DNA of 39,123 bases. Origin: Promethearchaeota archaeon. GTDB lineage: Archaea > Asgardarchaeota > Lokiarchaeia > Sigyniarchaeales > SOKP01. Both the position numbers and the translations under genes were made by a program. Numbering within the stretch: the stretch's first letter is position 1; the number at the start of each line of letters is the position of its first letter. A model generated the notes under the pieces. That model was not told the origin of the DNA. It saw only the letters and a list, made by a program, of their open reading frames with translations, and ran no database searches. Below are positions 7,046-14,963 of this stretch, piece after piece. Location of the stretch: NCBI GenBank assembly GCA_004524725.1, contig SDNW01000011.1, forward strand, positions 1 to 39,123, read 5' to 3'.

Positions 7046-7642
7046 TTATTTCTTAGCTATTATCCAGTATTGATATTCTCCACCTCTTTGAAGTACACCT
7101 TCAAAAAGAATTGAAAAACTAGATTCCTTCACAAACTTTAAGGTTGTATCTGGATTGTTATTACTCCAGAACATTGGTACACCAAAAAAACTACTTACTC
7201 CCTCAGATTCAGAAATACCCGTGTTAATAAGCAATAATCCTCCCGATTTTAGAACCCGATGAAAATTTTGGAAAATCATACGTTGTTCTTGCTTAGGAAC
7301 GTGAAAGAGAGCATATACGGAAATGATTCCATCAAATACGTTGTCGTCAAAATCGAGCTGCCTCATATCTTTCAGAATAAACTCTGCTTCGGGCACATTA
7401 TTACGTGCCATTTGGAGCATTCTATCTGAGATATCAATACCAATCACTTTTAAACCTTTCTTCACCAGATATTTAGCTGTAGGTATTCCCGCACCACAGC
7501 CCACGTCTAAAACTTTACCCCCTTCTGGAAGAAGATTCGAAAACTCTTCCAACTCATTATTAAATTTGTTTAAATCTCTATGTGTATAATAATCATGGGC
7601 AATTGTATTATAACCTTTCATAACCATTTCTTTTTCATACAT
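7046..7642 (-). CDS. Class I SAM-dependent methyltransferase
   Basis: A 198-residue methyltransferase of the Methyltransf_11/25 type. Motif I is KVLDVGCGAG (43-52), the ribose-binding acidic residue follows in VIGIDIS, motif II is near FDGIISVYALFHV, and HRVLKSGGLLLINTG is the post-motif III region. The N-terminus (YNTIAHDYY) is typical of small-molecule methyltransferases. The substrate is unknown. The gene stands alone on the minus strand between the polyamine synthase and a long noncoding interval; a TATA-like AATATTTAAG on the minus strand near 7731-7745 is a candidate promoter, and a TTCGCGAA palindrome lies between at 7713-7720. Confidence 0.8.
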   Translation of the reverse strand: MYEKEMVMKGYNTIAHDYYTHRDLNKFNNELEEFSNLLPEGGKVLDVGCGAGIPTAKYLVKKGLKVIGIDISDRMLQMARNNVPEAEFILKDMRQLDFDDNVFDGIISVYALFHVPKQEQRMIFQNFHRVLKSGGLLLINTGISESEGVSSFFGVPMFWSNNNPDTTLKFVKESSFSILFEGVLQRGGEYQYWIIAKK

Positions 7643-7886
7643 TTTTATCCCTATTATAAAGTCTAGAATGCCAATTATGTAGGTTCGTGTTATATTTTAT
7701 TTAGAATTTAACTTCGCGAACTTTAAAAACTTAAATATTCTCATCTTGGATTAATAAAAAATAATAAAAAGTAATAGAGTTACAAAAAAACCAATTTTCA
7801 TTTCTAAAAGTAAATTTAGTCGGATTTTTTTACAAGTTCCGTGCTAGTGCTACAAATTAAAATTGGACCCTATAATTATTAAATAA

Positions 7887-7894
7887 TTTAAATA
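7887..7894 (+). promoter_or_regulatory. Putative TATA box of a structured RNA
   Basis: TTTAAATA within a longer A/T run. Its centre is about 23 nt before the first base of the helical region starting near 7914, which fits archaeal spacing between TATA box and transcription start. Confidence 0.45.
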
Positions 7895-7911
7895 TAGTAT
7901 ATATATTAACA

Positions 7912-8041
7912 CTGAAGGATTCCAAAATTTGAGCTTAACATTGGATTTCGCCCTCTATTATGCGCTTAGAATAGCGTATAATTCTCTCTATCCCTTATAA
8001 AAATTAGCTCAAATTACGGAGCCTTTCACCTTTTCCTTTTT
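7912..8041 (+). ncRNA. Candidate structured noncoding RNA, about 130 nt
   Basis: A closing helix is formed by AAGG (7915-7918), TCC (7921-7923) and AATTTGAGCT (7926-7935), pairing with AGCTCAAATT (8006-8015), GGA (8018-8020) and CCTT (8022-8025): 17 base pairs with two small internal loops. Inside, ATTATGCGCT (7957-7966) pairs with AGCGTATAAT (7973-7982) over 10 positions with a single G-U wobble and a 6-nt loop. The unit starts at the expected distance from a TATA box and ends in a T-rich tract (8031-8041), a common archaeal terminator. There is no matching protein frame on the plus strand. It is not recognisable as SRP RNA, RNase P RNA, tRNA, C/D or H/ACA RNA. The remainder of the 7643-8288 interval is AT-rich without an evident gene. 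Confidence 0.55.
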
Positions 8042-8254
8042 AATAAATCTATAAGTCCAGGCTTTAATTTATTAGTATGATTTCGAATTTCATAAGAAAA
8101 TAGTTTTATAAAATGACAATTTTTTCACCTTAGTTCCTTAACTCCGAATAATCTTATTTCGAATTATAAAGAAAATTAGAATCATTTATTAAAAAATGCG
8201 AATTTAAACGCCATATTCCAAGTAAGAATAAAAAAATCCCATTCAAGTAAAAAT

Positions 8255-8263
8255 ATTTAAATT
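8255..8263 (+). promoter_or_regulatory. Putative TATA box of a 42-residue zinc-ribbon gene
   Basis: TATTTAAAT is centred about 30 nt before the ATG at 8289, the spacing expected for a leaderless archaeal transcript. Confidence 0.45.
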
Positions 8264-8288
8264 TTATCTAAGAAAATTAATACACTAT

Positions 8289-8417
8289 ATGAAAAGAAAA
8301 TGCACAAAGTGTGGAATGATTCGCTCGATTAAAGATCTTGTGAAAATGGATGAAGAACATTTTATTTGCTTCGCTTGTTGGAATGATTATTTAAAAACCA
8401 GAAAGAATATATATTAG
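8289..8417 (+). CDS. Small zinc-ribbon protein, 42 residues
   Basis: The frame begins ATG AAA AGA and ends TAG at 8415-8417. The product has two cysteine pairs, C5-x2-C8 (KCTKCGM) and C28-x2-C31 (FICFACW), separated by a 19-residue loop, the pattern of a single zinc-ribbon or rubredoxin-like knuckle. A TATA-like element sits at the right distance for a leaderless start. Its role is unknown; such proteins may bind nucleic acid or act as small adaptors. It converges on the 71-residue gene that follows. Confidence 0.55.
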   Translation: MKRKCTKCGMIRSIKDLVKMDEEHFICFACWNDYLKTRKNIY

Positions 8418-8424
8418 TTTTCTT

Positions 8425-8640
8425 CTATTTATAAGAAATTAGGTAGGTATATTCAGTCAAATTAAATTTTTTTATTTTTATATCTAAATCTAATTTATCA
8501 TTTTGAATCAGAGGCATTTTGACAACAAATTTAAAATCTTCTAAATATAAATTATTATAGAATCTATTTTTGTATTTGTCCCAATCAATAAACATACTAA
8601 TTGCCATCTCTTCTTCTTTCATTGCTGGTACTATTTCCAT
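8425..8640 (-). CDS. Hypothetical protein, 71 residues
   Basis: I do not recognise this protein. The start is placed at ATG 8640 because a Shine-Dalgarno-like AGGAGA stands a few bases upstream; an in-frame ATG at 8664 would add eight residues that include the ribosome site itself. The product begins MEIVPAMKEEEMAISMFIDW and continues with alternating hydrophobic residues that suggest several beta strands (FKFVVKMPLIQ, LDLDIKIKKFN). No cysteines, membrane segments or catalytic motifs are seen. It ends 8 nt from the convergent zinc-ribbon gene. Confidence 0.45.
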   Translation of the reverse strand: MEIVPAMKEEEMAISMFIDWDKYKNRFYNNLYLEDFKFVVKMPLIQNDKLDLDIKIKKFNLTEYTYLISYK

Positions 8641-9016
8641 AAATCTTCTCCTATAAAAAATCAAAAATTTACTGAATATAATCTATAAGCCAAAAAACTC
8701 TCAAGACTATGAATGATAACCTCAATCAATAAAGCTCCTATAAGAAAACGGTATTTATGTGTGTTCTTCCGTACTTTTCGCGACCAATATATTACTAGGG
8801 AACGACATATTTATATGTTTCGATATTTATTTATAAGAAATGAAAAATGAGATAGCCTTTTCCAACAGCTTTAAATCATAGCTCATACTTAATCTATTCG
8901 TTAATATTGTTTAAATCAATTTTTTAAGACTATTCCAAAGTTTAATTAGGTCTTAAAATCATCTTTCATCATATATCCTATAATAATAACTTCGAAAATA
9001 ATTTTAAAATTTTTCA
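8641..9016. other. AT-rich intergenic interval before the tungsten oxidoreductase gene
   Basis: No protein gene is apparent. It holds a short palindrome ACATAT-TT-ATATGT at 8805-8818 and a TTTAAATC TATA-like element near 8910, which would give the downstream gene a leader of roughly 80 nt. A longer inverted repeat inside that leader is listed separately. Confidence 0.5.
8922..8958 (+). promoter_or_regulatory. 9-bp inverted repeat in the leader of the tungsten oxidoreductase gene
   Basis: TTTTAAGAC (8922-8930) is the exact reverse complement of GTCTTAAAA (8950-8958) with a 19-nt loop. It lies between the presumed promoter near 8910 and the ATG at 9017. It could fold as an RNA hairpin or bind a dimeric regulator; nothing else identifies it. 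Confidence 0.35.
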
Positions 9017-10990
9017 ATGAATTATGGTTTTTTTGGTAAAGTTCTGTGGATAGATTTATCTACAGAAACATTTCGAGAAGAAAATATCCCAGAAATCATC
9101 TATAGGTCTTATATTGGGGGTTATGGGTTAGGTTGTGAATTATTGTACAAGAATATGCCCGCTGATACTTCTTCATTCGATGAGGATTCGATATTGGGAT
9201 TTTTTCCTGGACTTCTTACGGGTACAGCAGCTCCTCTAACGGGAAGATATATGGTGGTTGGGAAATCACCCTTGACTAATACATGGGGGGATGCTAATGC
9301 GGGTGGAACTTTTGGACCTGCTATTAAAAGATGTGGTTATGACGGTTTATTAATTAAGGGGATATCGAATTCACCTAAAATAATCGTACTTAAGGATACA
9401 AAACCGCAAATTTTAGATGGCAATAAATACTGGGGTAAAGATGTAGTTAACACTGAAAAATTAATAAAAGAGGAGTTTGGACCGGGAATTCATACAGCCT
9501 CAATTGGCACAGCAGGAGAAAAATTATCTAAAATATCGGGTATTGCAAATGATAATGGTCGAATTGCTGCAAGATCAGGTTTAGGAGCTATTATGGGGTC
9601 AAAAAACTTGAAATGTCTTATTTTAAACGGAAAAAAGAAAGTTCCGATCTATGATAAATCAAAGTTCATGGATCTTGTAAAAAGATACAATAAGAATGCC
9701 ATCCCTAAAGATCCAGGTCTCACTATGAAATATGTTTTGTATCAATTACCCAATATGGCAAAAATATTGAGAAAACTTAAGATTGGAATGTCTGGACCCG
9801 CCACTATTATTAGATCGGTTTATCGGCATCTTGGAACGATTGCAGGCAACACAATTGCAGCAGAAAACGGGGATACTCCTATAAAAAATTGGAATGGAAT
9901 TGGTATGTACGATTTTCCATTTGAAAAATCGATTAAACTTTCATCTACAAATATTATTAACTATAAAATAAGGGATTATGGATGTTATAGTTGTCCTATT
10001 CAATGTGGAGCTCTATTAAAAGTGCCAGAGTTAGACATCGAAGAAATTCATCAACCAGAATATGAAACATGCGCAGCTTTTGGTCCATTCTTACTTAATG
10101 ATGATTTATTATCAATTTTAAAAATAAATGATCTTTGCAATCGTGCTGCCATAGACACAATTTCTACAGGAGCAACCATCGGATTTGCAATAGAATGTTT
10201 TGAAAAGGGGATATTAACGAAGAAAGACACAGGTGGTTTAGAGTTGAATTGGGGAAATGCAGAATCAATTATTTCTCTTACTAAAAAAATAATTAATAGA
10301 GAAGGAATTGGCGACCTATTAGCCGATGGTTCTAAATCAGCCTCTGAAAAAATTGGTTTGGGTAGCGAAAAATACGCTATTACTTCTTTAGGTTCTGAAA
10401 TCCCGATGCACAATCCTCGGGCAATTGAATCCTTAGCGTTTTCATATGCTTATGATCCTACTCCTGGTCGCCATACTACTGCAAGTATTGATTTCTTCGA
10501 TATTGGCAATATGAATACCTTTATTAAACAACTTAAATTCCCTTTTGGGTGGAAAAGGAGTTCAAAAAGGAAGCAAAGAGCCCAGAAAAAGGTAACATCG
10601 ATTCACCAAGTTATTAGCTGCTTGGGACTATGCATGTTCTCATCCCAATTTGGCAGATATCCTCTTATAGAATTAATTAATTCATTAACAGGCTGGAATT
10701 CTGATATAAGTGAGTTAGAGACTGCAGGAATACGAATTCAAACTCTTAGGCAAGCCTTTAATATTAGGGAAGGGATTAAAATACACAAAAATGAATTAAA
10801 TGGAAGAGTAATTGGAAATCCACCAGATACTAAAGGACCAAACAAAGGGGTTACTATTGAATATAAAAACTTCTATAAGCTTTATTGTCAAGAAATGGGG
10901 TGGAACTCCGAGAATGGATATCCATCAAAAAAAACTTTACAGAAACTTGATATGAACTATGTTATGGATGATTTATATGAAGATATATAA
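9017..10990 (+). CDS. Tungsten-dependent aldehyde ferredoxin oxidoreductase family protein
   Basis: A 657-residue member of the AOR family, which oxidises aldehydes to carboxylic acids using a tungsten bis-pyranopterin cofactor and reduces ferredoxin in the cytoplasm. The N-terminal cofactor-binding domain shows GTAAPLTGRYMVVGKSPLT and GDANAGGTFGPAIK (residues about 69-104). The [4Fe-4S] ligands are Cys323, Cys326 and Cys330 (C-x2-C-x3-C) with Cys539 in LGLCMF as the fourth, the standard arrangement. It is somewhat longer than the roughly 605-620 residues of classical enzymes. Which aldehyde is used cannot be told; the family also includes FOR, GAPOR and WOR types. It is followed 32 nt later by a helical protein and then by pyruvate kinase. 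Confidence 0.88.
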   Translation: MNYGFFGKVLWIDLSTETFREENIPEIIYRSYIGGYGLGCELLYKNMPADTSSFDEDSILGFFPGLLTGTAAPLTGRYMVVGKSPLTNTWGDANAGGTFGPAIKRCGYDGLLIKGISNSPKIIVLKDTKPQILDGNKYWGKDVVNTEKLIKEEFGPGIHTASIGTAGEKLSKISGIANDNGRIAARSGLGAIMGSKNLKCLILNGKKKVPIYDKSKFMDLVKRYNKNAIPKDPGLTMKYVLYQLPNMAKILRKLKIGMSGPATIIRSVYRHLGTIAGNTIAAENGDTPIKNWNGIGMYDFPFEKSIKLSSTNIINYKIRDYGCYSCPIQCGALLKVPELDIEEIHQPEYETCAAFGPFLLNDDLLSILKINDLCNRAAIDTISTGATIGFAIECFEKGILTKKDTGGLELNWGNAESIISLTKKIINREGIGDLLADGSKSASEKIGLGSEKYAITSLGSEIPMHNPRAIESLAFSYAYDPTPGRHTTASIDFFDIGNMNTFIKQLKFPFGWKRSSKRKQRAQKKVTSIHQVISCLGLCMFSSQFGRYPLIELINSLTGWNSDISELETAGIRIQTLRQAFNIREGIKIHKNELNGRVIGNPPDTKGPNKGVTIEYKNFYKLYCQEMGWNSENGYPSKKTLQKLDMNYVMDDLYEDI

Positions 10991-11022
10991 TTTAAAAGTA
11001 ATAAAAAATACCTTTTAACGAT

Positions 11023-11463
11023 ATGAAACTCAAAGAAAAAATTAAGCAAGATTTATTATCCAAAGGGACTAAACTAAGGAATAAATACCCCCCAATATCA
11101 GAATTAAGTAATGGTAAGTTATTTGTTCAGAAAATCAAAAGCATTTTCCAATTGAAAGAAAAATTTATAAATTTTTATCTTCTTCTTACAAAATCTACTA
11201 ATGATCGGAAAGAGAAAAGATATTACCTTGCACTTATTATAGCTTCTCAAAGTTCAGATTTGTTAGCTAAGATCGCTAAAAATGTAATCGTGGATGAGAA
11301 AAAGATACGTTTAATTCAATTTTCATTCCATCCAGAACACTTTCGGGTGAATTTAGCCTTATTAAGAGAATTGGATGAATTTACGGACTTTGAGAAATTA
11401 AGATCTAAACTAAGTTCGTTAAGATCAGAATTCCTTACAAAATTAAACTATATTATAGATTAA
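11023..11463 (+). CDS. Uncharacterised helical protein following the AOR gene
   Basis: A 146-residue protein of unknown family, lysine-rich and almost entirely predicted helical. There are no cysteines, membrane segments or known motifs; the central part (KEKRYYLALIIASQSSDLLAKIA) is an amphipathic helix and the C-terminal third is a leucine-rich helix pair. It lies 32 nt after the AOR gene on the same strand, close enough for co-transcription, so a role as an accessory or assembly factor for the oxidoreductase is possible but inferred from position only. Confidence 0.6.
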   Translation: MKLKEKIKQDLLSKGTKLRNKYPPISELSNGKLFVQKIKSIFQLKEKFINFYLLLTKSTNDRKEKRYYLALIIASQSSDLLAKIAKNVIVDEKKIRLIQFSFHPEHFRVNLALLRELDEFTDFEKLRSKLSSLRSEFLTKLNYIID

Positions 11464-11507
11464 TATAAAAAGTATGATTGAAGTAAATTAATTTATATCT
11501 ATTAAAT

Positions 11508-11515
11508 TTTAAATA
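11508..11515 (+). promoter_or_regulatory. Putative TATA box of the pyruvate kinase gene
   Basis: TTTAAATA is centred about 35 nt before the ATG of the pyruvate kinase gene, predicting a transcript with a leader of about ten bases and no need for a Shine-Dalgarno site. Confidence 0.45.
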
Positions 11516-11546
11516 TAATATAAAAAAGATTAAATAGAAGATTTAA

Positions 11547-13013
11547 ATGCCAATTCGTGAAAATCCAATTAAAATTATTGCAACTTTAGGACCTGCTTCA
11601 GATTCGAAGTCTGTCCTTAAGAAGTTAATTGATACAGGAGTAAACGTGTTTAGATTAAACTTCTCACATGGGACTCATGAAGAAAAAAGGGAATTAGTTG
11701 AAAAAATCCGTGAAACTGATAACTATATAAGCATATTAGCCGATATTCAAGGTCCAAAAATAAGAGTCGGTAAATTCAGGGATGATCAAGCATATATATT
11801 AAACGTTGGACAAACTGTAGAAGTATATGAGCATGAAATTGAAGGTGGGGGCGATGATACAAAATTTGCCATCCCTTTACCAGGTTTTGTGAAATCTGTG
11901 AAGAAAGGTGATTTTTTTTATGTAAATGATGGAATTATAAAAATAAAAGTAAAAAGTCGAGAAAAAGATCATCTGATCGGAGAGGTAATCGCAGGAGGAT
12001 TAATAAGTAATAATAAAGGAGTGAATATTCCATCTGGAGATTTAAAGCAAAAAGTACCTACAGAAAAAGATATAAAAGACCTGGAATTCATCGCAGATCT
12101 TGACCCAGAGTTTGTTGCGATATCATTTGTCTCGAGTGGTGCAGACATCCTTACTGTTAAAAAACTTTTAGAGAATTATGGTAATAGCGAAATTAAACTA
12201 ATTGCTAAAATTGAACGAACTCTTGCTCTTGATAATTTTGATCAAATTCTTGAAGTTTCAGATGGAATTATGATTGCCAGAGGGGACCTCGGGGTTGAAA
12301 TATCTCCCGATCAAGTACCCATAAAACAAAAAGAACTTATCCGTAAATGCAACAAAGAAGGGAAACCCGTTATTGTAGCAACCCAAATGTTAGAATCAAT
12401 GACCAATACTCCTGTCCCCACAAGAGCAGAAGCAAATGACATATTTAATGCAGTTATCGAAGGAACTGATTCGGTTATGCTTTCAGCTGAAACGGCAGTT
12501 GGAAAATACCCAATCAATTCTGTGGTTTATATGAATAGGATAGCATTGACTGCTAGTCAGAATGCACCACTACGTCATCCTGATGATTATGATTCGGATA
12601 GATTAACCCATACTCAAACCTTAGGGCACGCAATCCATTCCCTCGCAAAAGAGATGGAAGACTTAAACTTTCACGGAAAGATTCTTGTTATTACAAGAAG
12701 AGGATATGGAGCACGAATGATCTCTAAATTTCGTCCTCCTTTACCAATAATCGCAATGACCCCATTTAAAAGAACAGCTCGCGAGTTACAGTTAATTTGG
12801 GGAGTCCAACCAATTCATATAGAGAATATTGATTTTTTTGAACTTGACGCAGAAAGTTTAATTGAACAATCCGTTAAATATGGTGTCGAGACGGGATATC
12901 TCGATGAAAACGAACACGTTATAATCCTATTAGTTTCAAGAAAGTTCCAAAAGAGAGGAAACCTTATAGGATTATATTATGTAGGAGAGATTTTATCGCC
13001 CGATGAGGATTAA
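11547..13013 (+). CDS. pyk: Pyruvate kinase
   Basis: A 488-residue enzyme that converts phosphoenolpyruvate and ADP to pyruvate and ATP, the last step of glycolysis. Signatures in order: TLGPAS (13-18), RLNFSHG (36-42), the mobile B domain (about 70-170), the catalytic lysine region KIERT, MIARGDLGVEI (about residue 242-252) with the metal-binding Asp, the TQMLESM motif, and EGTDSVMLSAETAVGKYP. A C-terminal regulatory domain is present; there is no PEP-utilising extension. The preceding genes (AOR and a helical protein) end 84 nt upstream and the gene has its own TATA box, so it is probably transcribed separately. Confidence 0.93.
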   Translation: MPIRENPIKIIATLGPASDSKSVLKKLIDTGVNVFRLNFSHGTHEEKRELVEKIRETDNYISILADIQGPKIRVGKFRDDQAYILNVGQTVEVYEHEIEGGGDDTKFAIPLPGFVKSVKKGDFFYVNDGIIKIKVKSREKDHLIGEVIAGGLISNNKGVNIPSGDLKQKVPTEKDIKDLEFIADLDPEFVAISFVSSGADILTVKKLLENYGNSEIKLIAKIERTLALDNFDQILEVSDGIMIARGDLGVEISPDQVPIKQKELIRKCNKEGKPVIVATQMLESMTNTPVPTRAEANDIFNAVIEGTDSVMLSAETAVGKYPINSVVYMNRIALTASQNAPLRHPDDYDSDRLTHTQTLGHAIHSLAKEMEDLNFHGKILVITRRGYGARMISKFRPPLPIIAMTPFKRTARELQLIWGVQPIHIENIDFFELDAESLIEQSVKYGVETGYLDENEHVIILLVSRKFQKRGNLIGLYYVGEILSPDED

Positions 13014-13103
13014 ATTTTAACAAGGAAAAATCACTCCTCTCATAGATCCCTCTCTTATTATTTATGCAATTATAATTAATTTTAAATTAGACCTAAAAAA
13101 TAA

Positions 13104-13139
13104 TAAATATAACGAGTTATCACAATGATTATATTGTGA
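13104..13139 (+). promoter_or_regulatory. TATA box with overlapping-start inverted repeat
   Basis: A TATA-like TAAATATAA (13104-13112) is followed by an inverted repeat, TCACAAT (13120-13126) and ATTGTGA (13133-13139) around GATTAT. The transcription start expected 25 nt after the TATA box falls inside the repeat, the usual place for an archaeal repressor operator. The downstream gene encodes a membrane protein of unknown function. Confidence 0.4.
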
Positions 13140-13182
13140 AATTTATAAAGAAATTAAATTAAGGATTGAGGTAACTAATCTT

Positions 13183-13707
13183 ATGAGTGAAGAATGGCAA
13201 TACGCTTCAATAGTATCTAATATCGGAAAATGGGCTTGGATAATAGGACTCATAAATGGAGTTATAAGTATTATTTTTGGTATCTGGTTTATTGGCCAAG
13301 CATTATATTTGAGTTCTATTTATCCCCTCATTAATTGGTTTTCATTTACTGATTTTTGGTATGTGATTGGAGGTATCGTATTGATATTATTAAGTTTGGC
13401 CATAATTAGACCTAAATTTTCTAATAAGTGCGCTGATATGGACTGGGATGCTCTATATGAGTGGTATTTGCCTTTAGGTTCTTTTAAATTACCTTGGATG
13501 TTACTCTGGGGAATTATTCTTGAAATTTTTGGATGGTACGGCTGGGGTGGTTTAGCAATTCTGATACCAGCGGTATTATTATTGTTCATGGGTCCCAAAG
13601 AATATAATTGGTCTACAGAAGAAAGTAAACCAAAGCCCAAATCCAAGCCAAAACCTAAGCCTGAACCTGTGGTCGATACAGAACCCGAATCAGAAACTAA
13701 ACCATAA
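13183..13707 (+). CDS. Four-helix membrane protein with Lys-Pro repeat tail
   Basis: A 174-residue protein of unknown function. Four hydrophobic segments are visible at about 18-40, 57-75, 103-118 and 121-137, rich in Trp and Gly. The C-terminal 35 residues are soluble and contain a repeated KPKPK motif (about 148-162) followed by an acidic PEP/ESET stretch. The fold recalls small membrane proteins of the SHOCT/DUF4190 sort, but I cannot name a family. A possible operator overlaps its predicted start site. The following zinc-ribbon gene begins 88 nt downstream on the same strand. Confidence 0.65.
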   Translation: MSEEWQYASIVSNIGKWAWIIGLINGVISIIFGIWFIGQALYLSSIYPLINWFSFTDFWYVIGGIVLILLSLAIIRPKFSNKCADMDWDALYEWYLPLGSFKLPWMLLWGIILEIFGWYGWGGLAILIPAVLLLFMGPKEYNWSTEESKPKPKSKPKPKPEPVVDTEPESETKP

Positions 13708-13795
13708 ATAATTAACTTTTTTTATTTTCTTATATTGAAACCTTTAAATCATTGACATTTTATTATAATTAATAAACATCTTATATTTCCCTCAG

Positions 13796-14002
13796 ATGAA
13801 TTGCCCTAATTGTAGTAAAGAATATTTCGTTAAAGATCAAAAAATCTGTGAATATTGTGGCTCAGACTTAATTAATGAAACCCAAACACATCAGGCGACA
13901 GAAAAAAAACACGAATCAAAAAGCAAACTTGATTCATTTCTTGATGATCTTGGATTAAAAAATGTTTATAATAGAATTAAAAAAAATTTACGAGAACTTT
14001 AG
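13796..14002 (+). CDS. Small zinc-ribbon protein
   Basis: A 68-residue protein with an N-terminal zinc ribbon: C3-x2-C6 (MNCPNCSK) and C19-x2-C22 (ICEYCGS). The rest is a hydrophilic linker and a charged helix (DSFLDDLGLKNVYNRIKKNL). This layout, a zinc ribbon followed by a tail, is common among small archaeal proteins of unknown role. It converges on the GATase1-like gene with a 4-nt gap. Alternative frames in the same interval are weaker and are ignored. Confidence 0.6.
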   Translation: MNCPNCSKEYFVKDQKICEYCGSDLINETQTHQATEKKHESKSKLDSFLDDLGLKNVYNRIKKNLREL

Positions 14003-14006
14003 AGAA

Positions 14007-14885
14007 TTACTTTTGTTCTTTTCGCTTTTTGATCTTTTTTTGTTGTTCAACAATCACATTACTGATAAATTGAGTAGTAGAATAGGCATTTTCCGCCTCT
14101 CCAAGGCTAAGCCCTTCAAGCTCTTCGATTTCATCTGCTTCTTTTTTAGAAAACCCCATCTCAGACACTAAGTAATCTTTCGCAGTCGATTTATGCCGCT
14201 TAGTTCTTAATTCAGATCTTTGAAGATAATAGTGGCTTGTCATGTGAAGTACAGTCCCACCATTTCCATACTCAAAAGTTATGACTATCGGAGCCTCGCC
14301 ATATTTTTCTTTCATTTCTCTGCTTGTTACTAACACTTTGACCTTCTCATGGTCAAGAATCTCAATTGGATAAGACGAACTTTCAAGCCACCATATTGGA
14401 TCCGCCCCTCCTTGAAATAATCCCTCAAGAAATTTATTTGATTTATCTACTACTTCAACGCCTACGCAATCATCGCTGGTGGGCTTTTGGTTATATCTAA
14501 CTAGCTTTGGAAATATTTTCTCTAAAATATTTAATAATGCCCAATCAGTGGTAAATAGAAATCCTCCTTGCTTCACAAAAGTCTCAATTTTATTAAGACC
14601 TTGAGTGATCTCACCCGGACAATTGATAATTAAAATCTGATCTGGTCGTAACTTAATTTGGTTAAAATCACTTGGTTGTATTAATACATAAGGGACATTA
14701 ATCAGATCTAAGACTAATTCTATTTTATCATAAACTCCTGCTACAATTATGATAGAAGAGTCATCAACCTTTCTTAAGATCTCCAAATCTGTCGGTCTTT
14801 CTTTTTGCATTCGTTTCTCAAGGATTTTAGAAGACGCTTTATATGCTTGTTTCATGTCTTTATACTGACCATCAAATTTTCCCAA
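14007..14885 (-). CDS. GATase1-like/DUF4159-like protein of unknown function
   Basis: A 292-residue protein. Residues about 40-230 look like a flavodoxin/class I glutamine-amidotransferase-like fold: alternating strands (SSIIIVAGVYD, ILIINCPGEI), then FVKQGGFLFTTDWAL, where a true amidotransferase would have a nucleophilic Cys, and later VTFEYGNGGTVLHMTSHYY. The CPG triad resembles the nucleophile elbow only loosely, so enzymatic activity is doubtful. Related proteins of the DUF4159/ThuA type are thought to be sugar- or ligand-related. The C-terminus is charged and ends in a lysine-rich helix. It is a single gene flanked by a convergent zinc-ribbon gene and the aldo/keto reductase upstream on the same strand. 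Confidence 0.55.
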   Translation of the reverse strand: MGKFDGQYKDMKQAYKASSKILEKRMQKERPTDLEILRKVDDSSIIIVAGVYDKIELVLDLINVPYVLIQPSDFNQIKLRPDQILIINCPGEITQGLNKIETFVKQGGFLFTTDWALLNILEKIFPKLVRYNQKPTSDDCVGVEVVDKSNKFLEGLFQGGADPIWWLESSSYPIEILDHEKVKVLVTSREMKEKYGEAPIVITFEYGNGGTVLHMTSHYYLQRSELRTKRHKSTAKDYLVSEMGFSKKEADEIEELEGLSLGEAENAYSTTQFISNVIVEQQKKIKKRKEQK

Positions 14886-14963
14886 TATATTTCACTAATT
14901 TTTTTTTTGAATATTGTGTTTATTCATACTTATAAATCTTCCTTCCAAATAGAAAGAAATACA

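Noticed and set aside
8039-8132. Open stretch on the minus strand reading like a protein tail ending LKPGLIDLLKRKR
   Set aside because: It has no start codon, a stop lies directly upstream, and its end overlaps the T-rich tract that fits the RNA candidate; about 31 codons without a stop can occur by chance in this base composition.
8805-8818. ACATAT-TT-ATATGT palindrome as an operator
   Set aside because: Pure alternating A/T symmetry of this length is common in such DNA and it lies far from any start.
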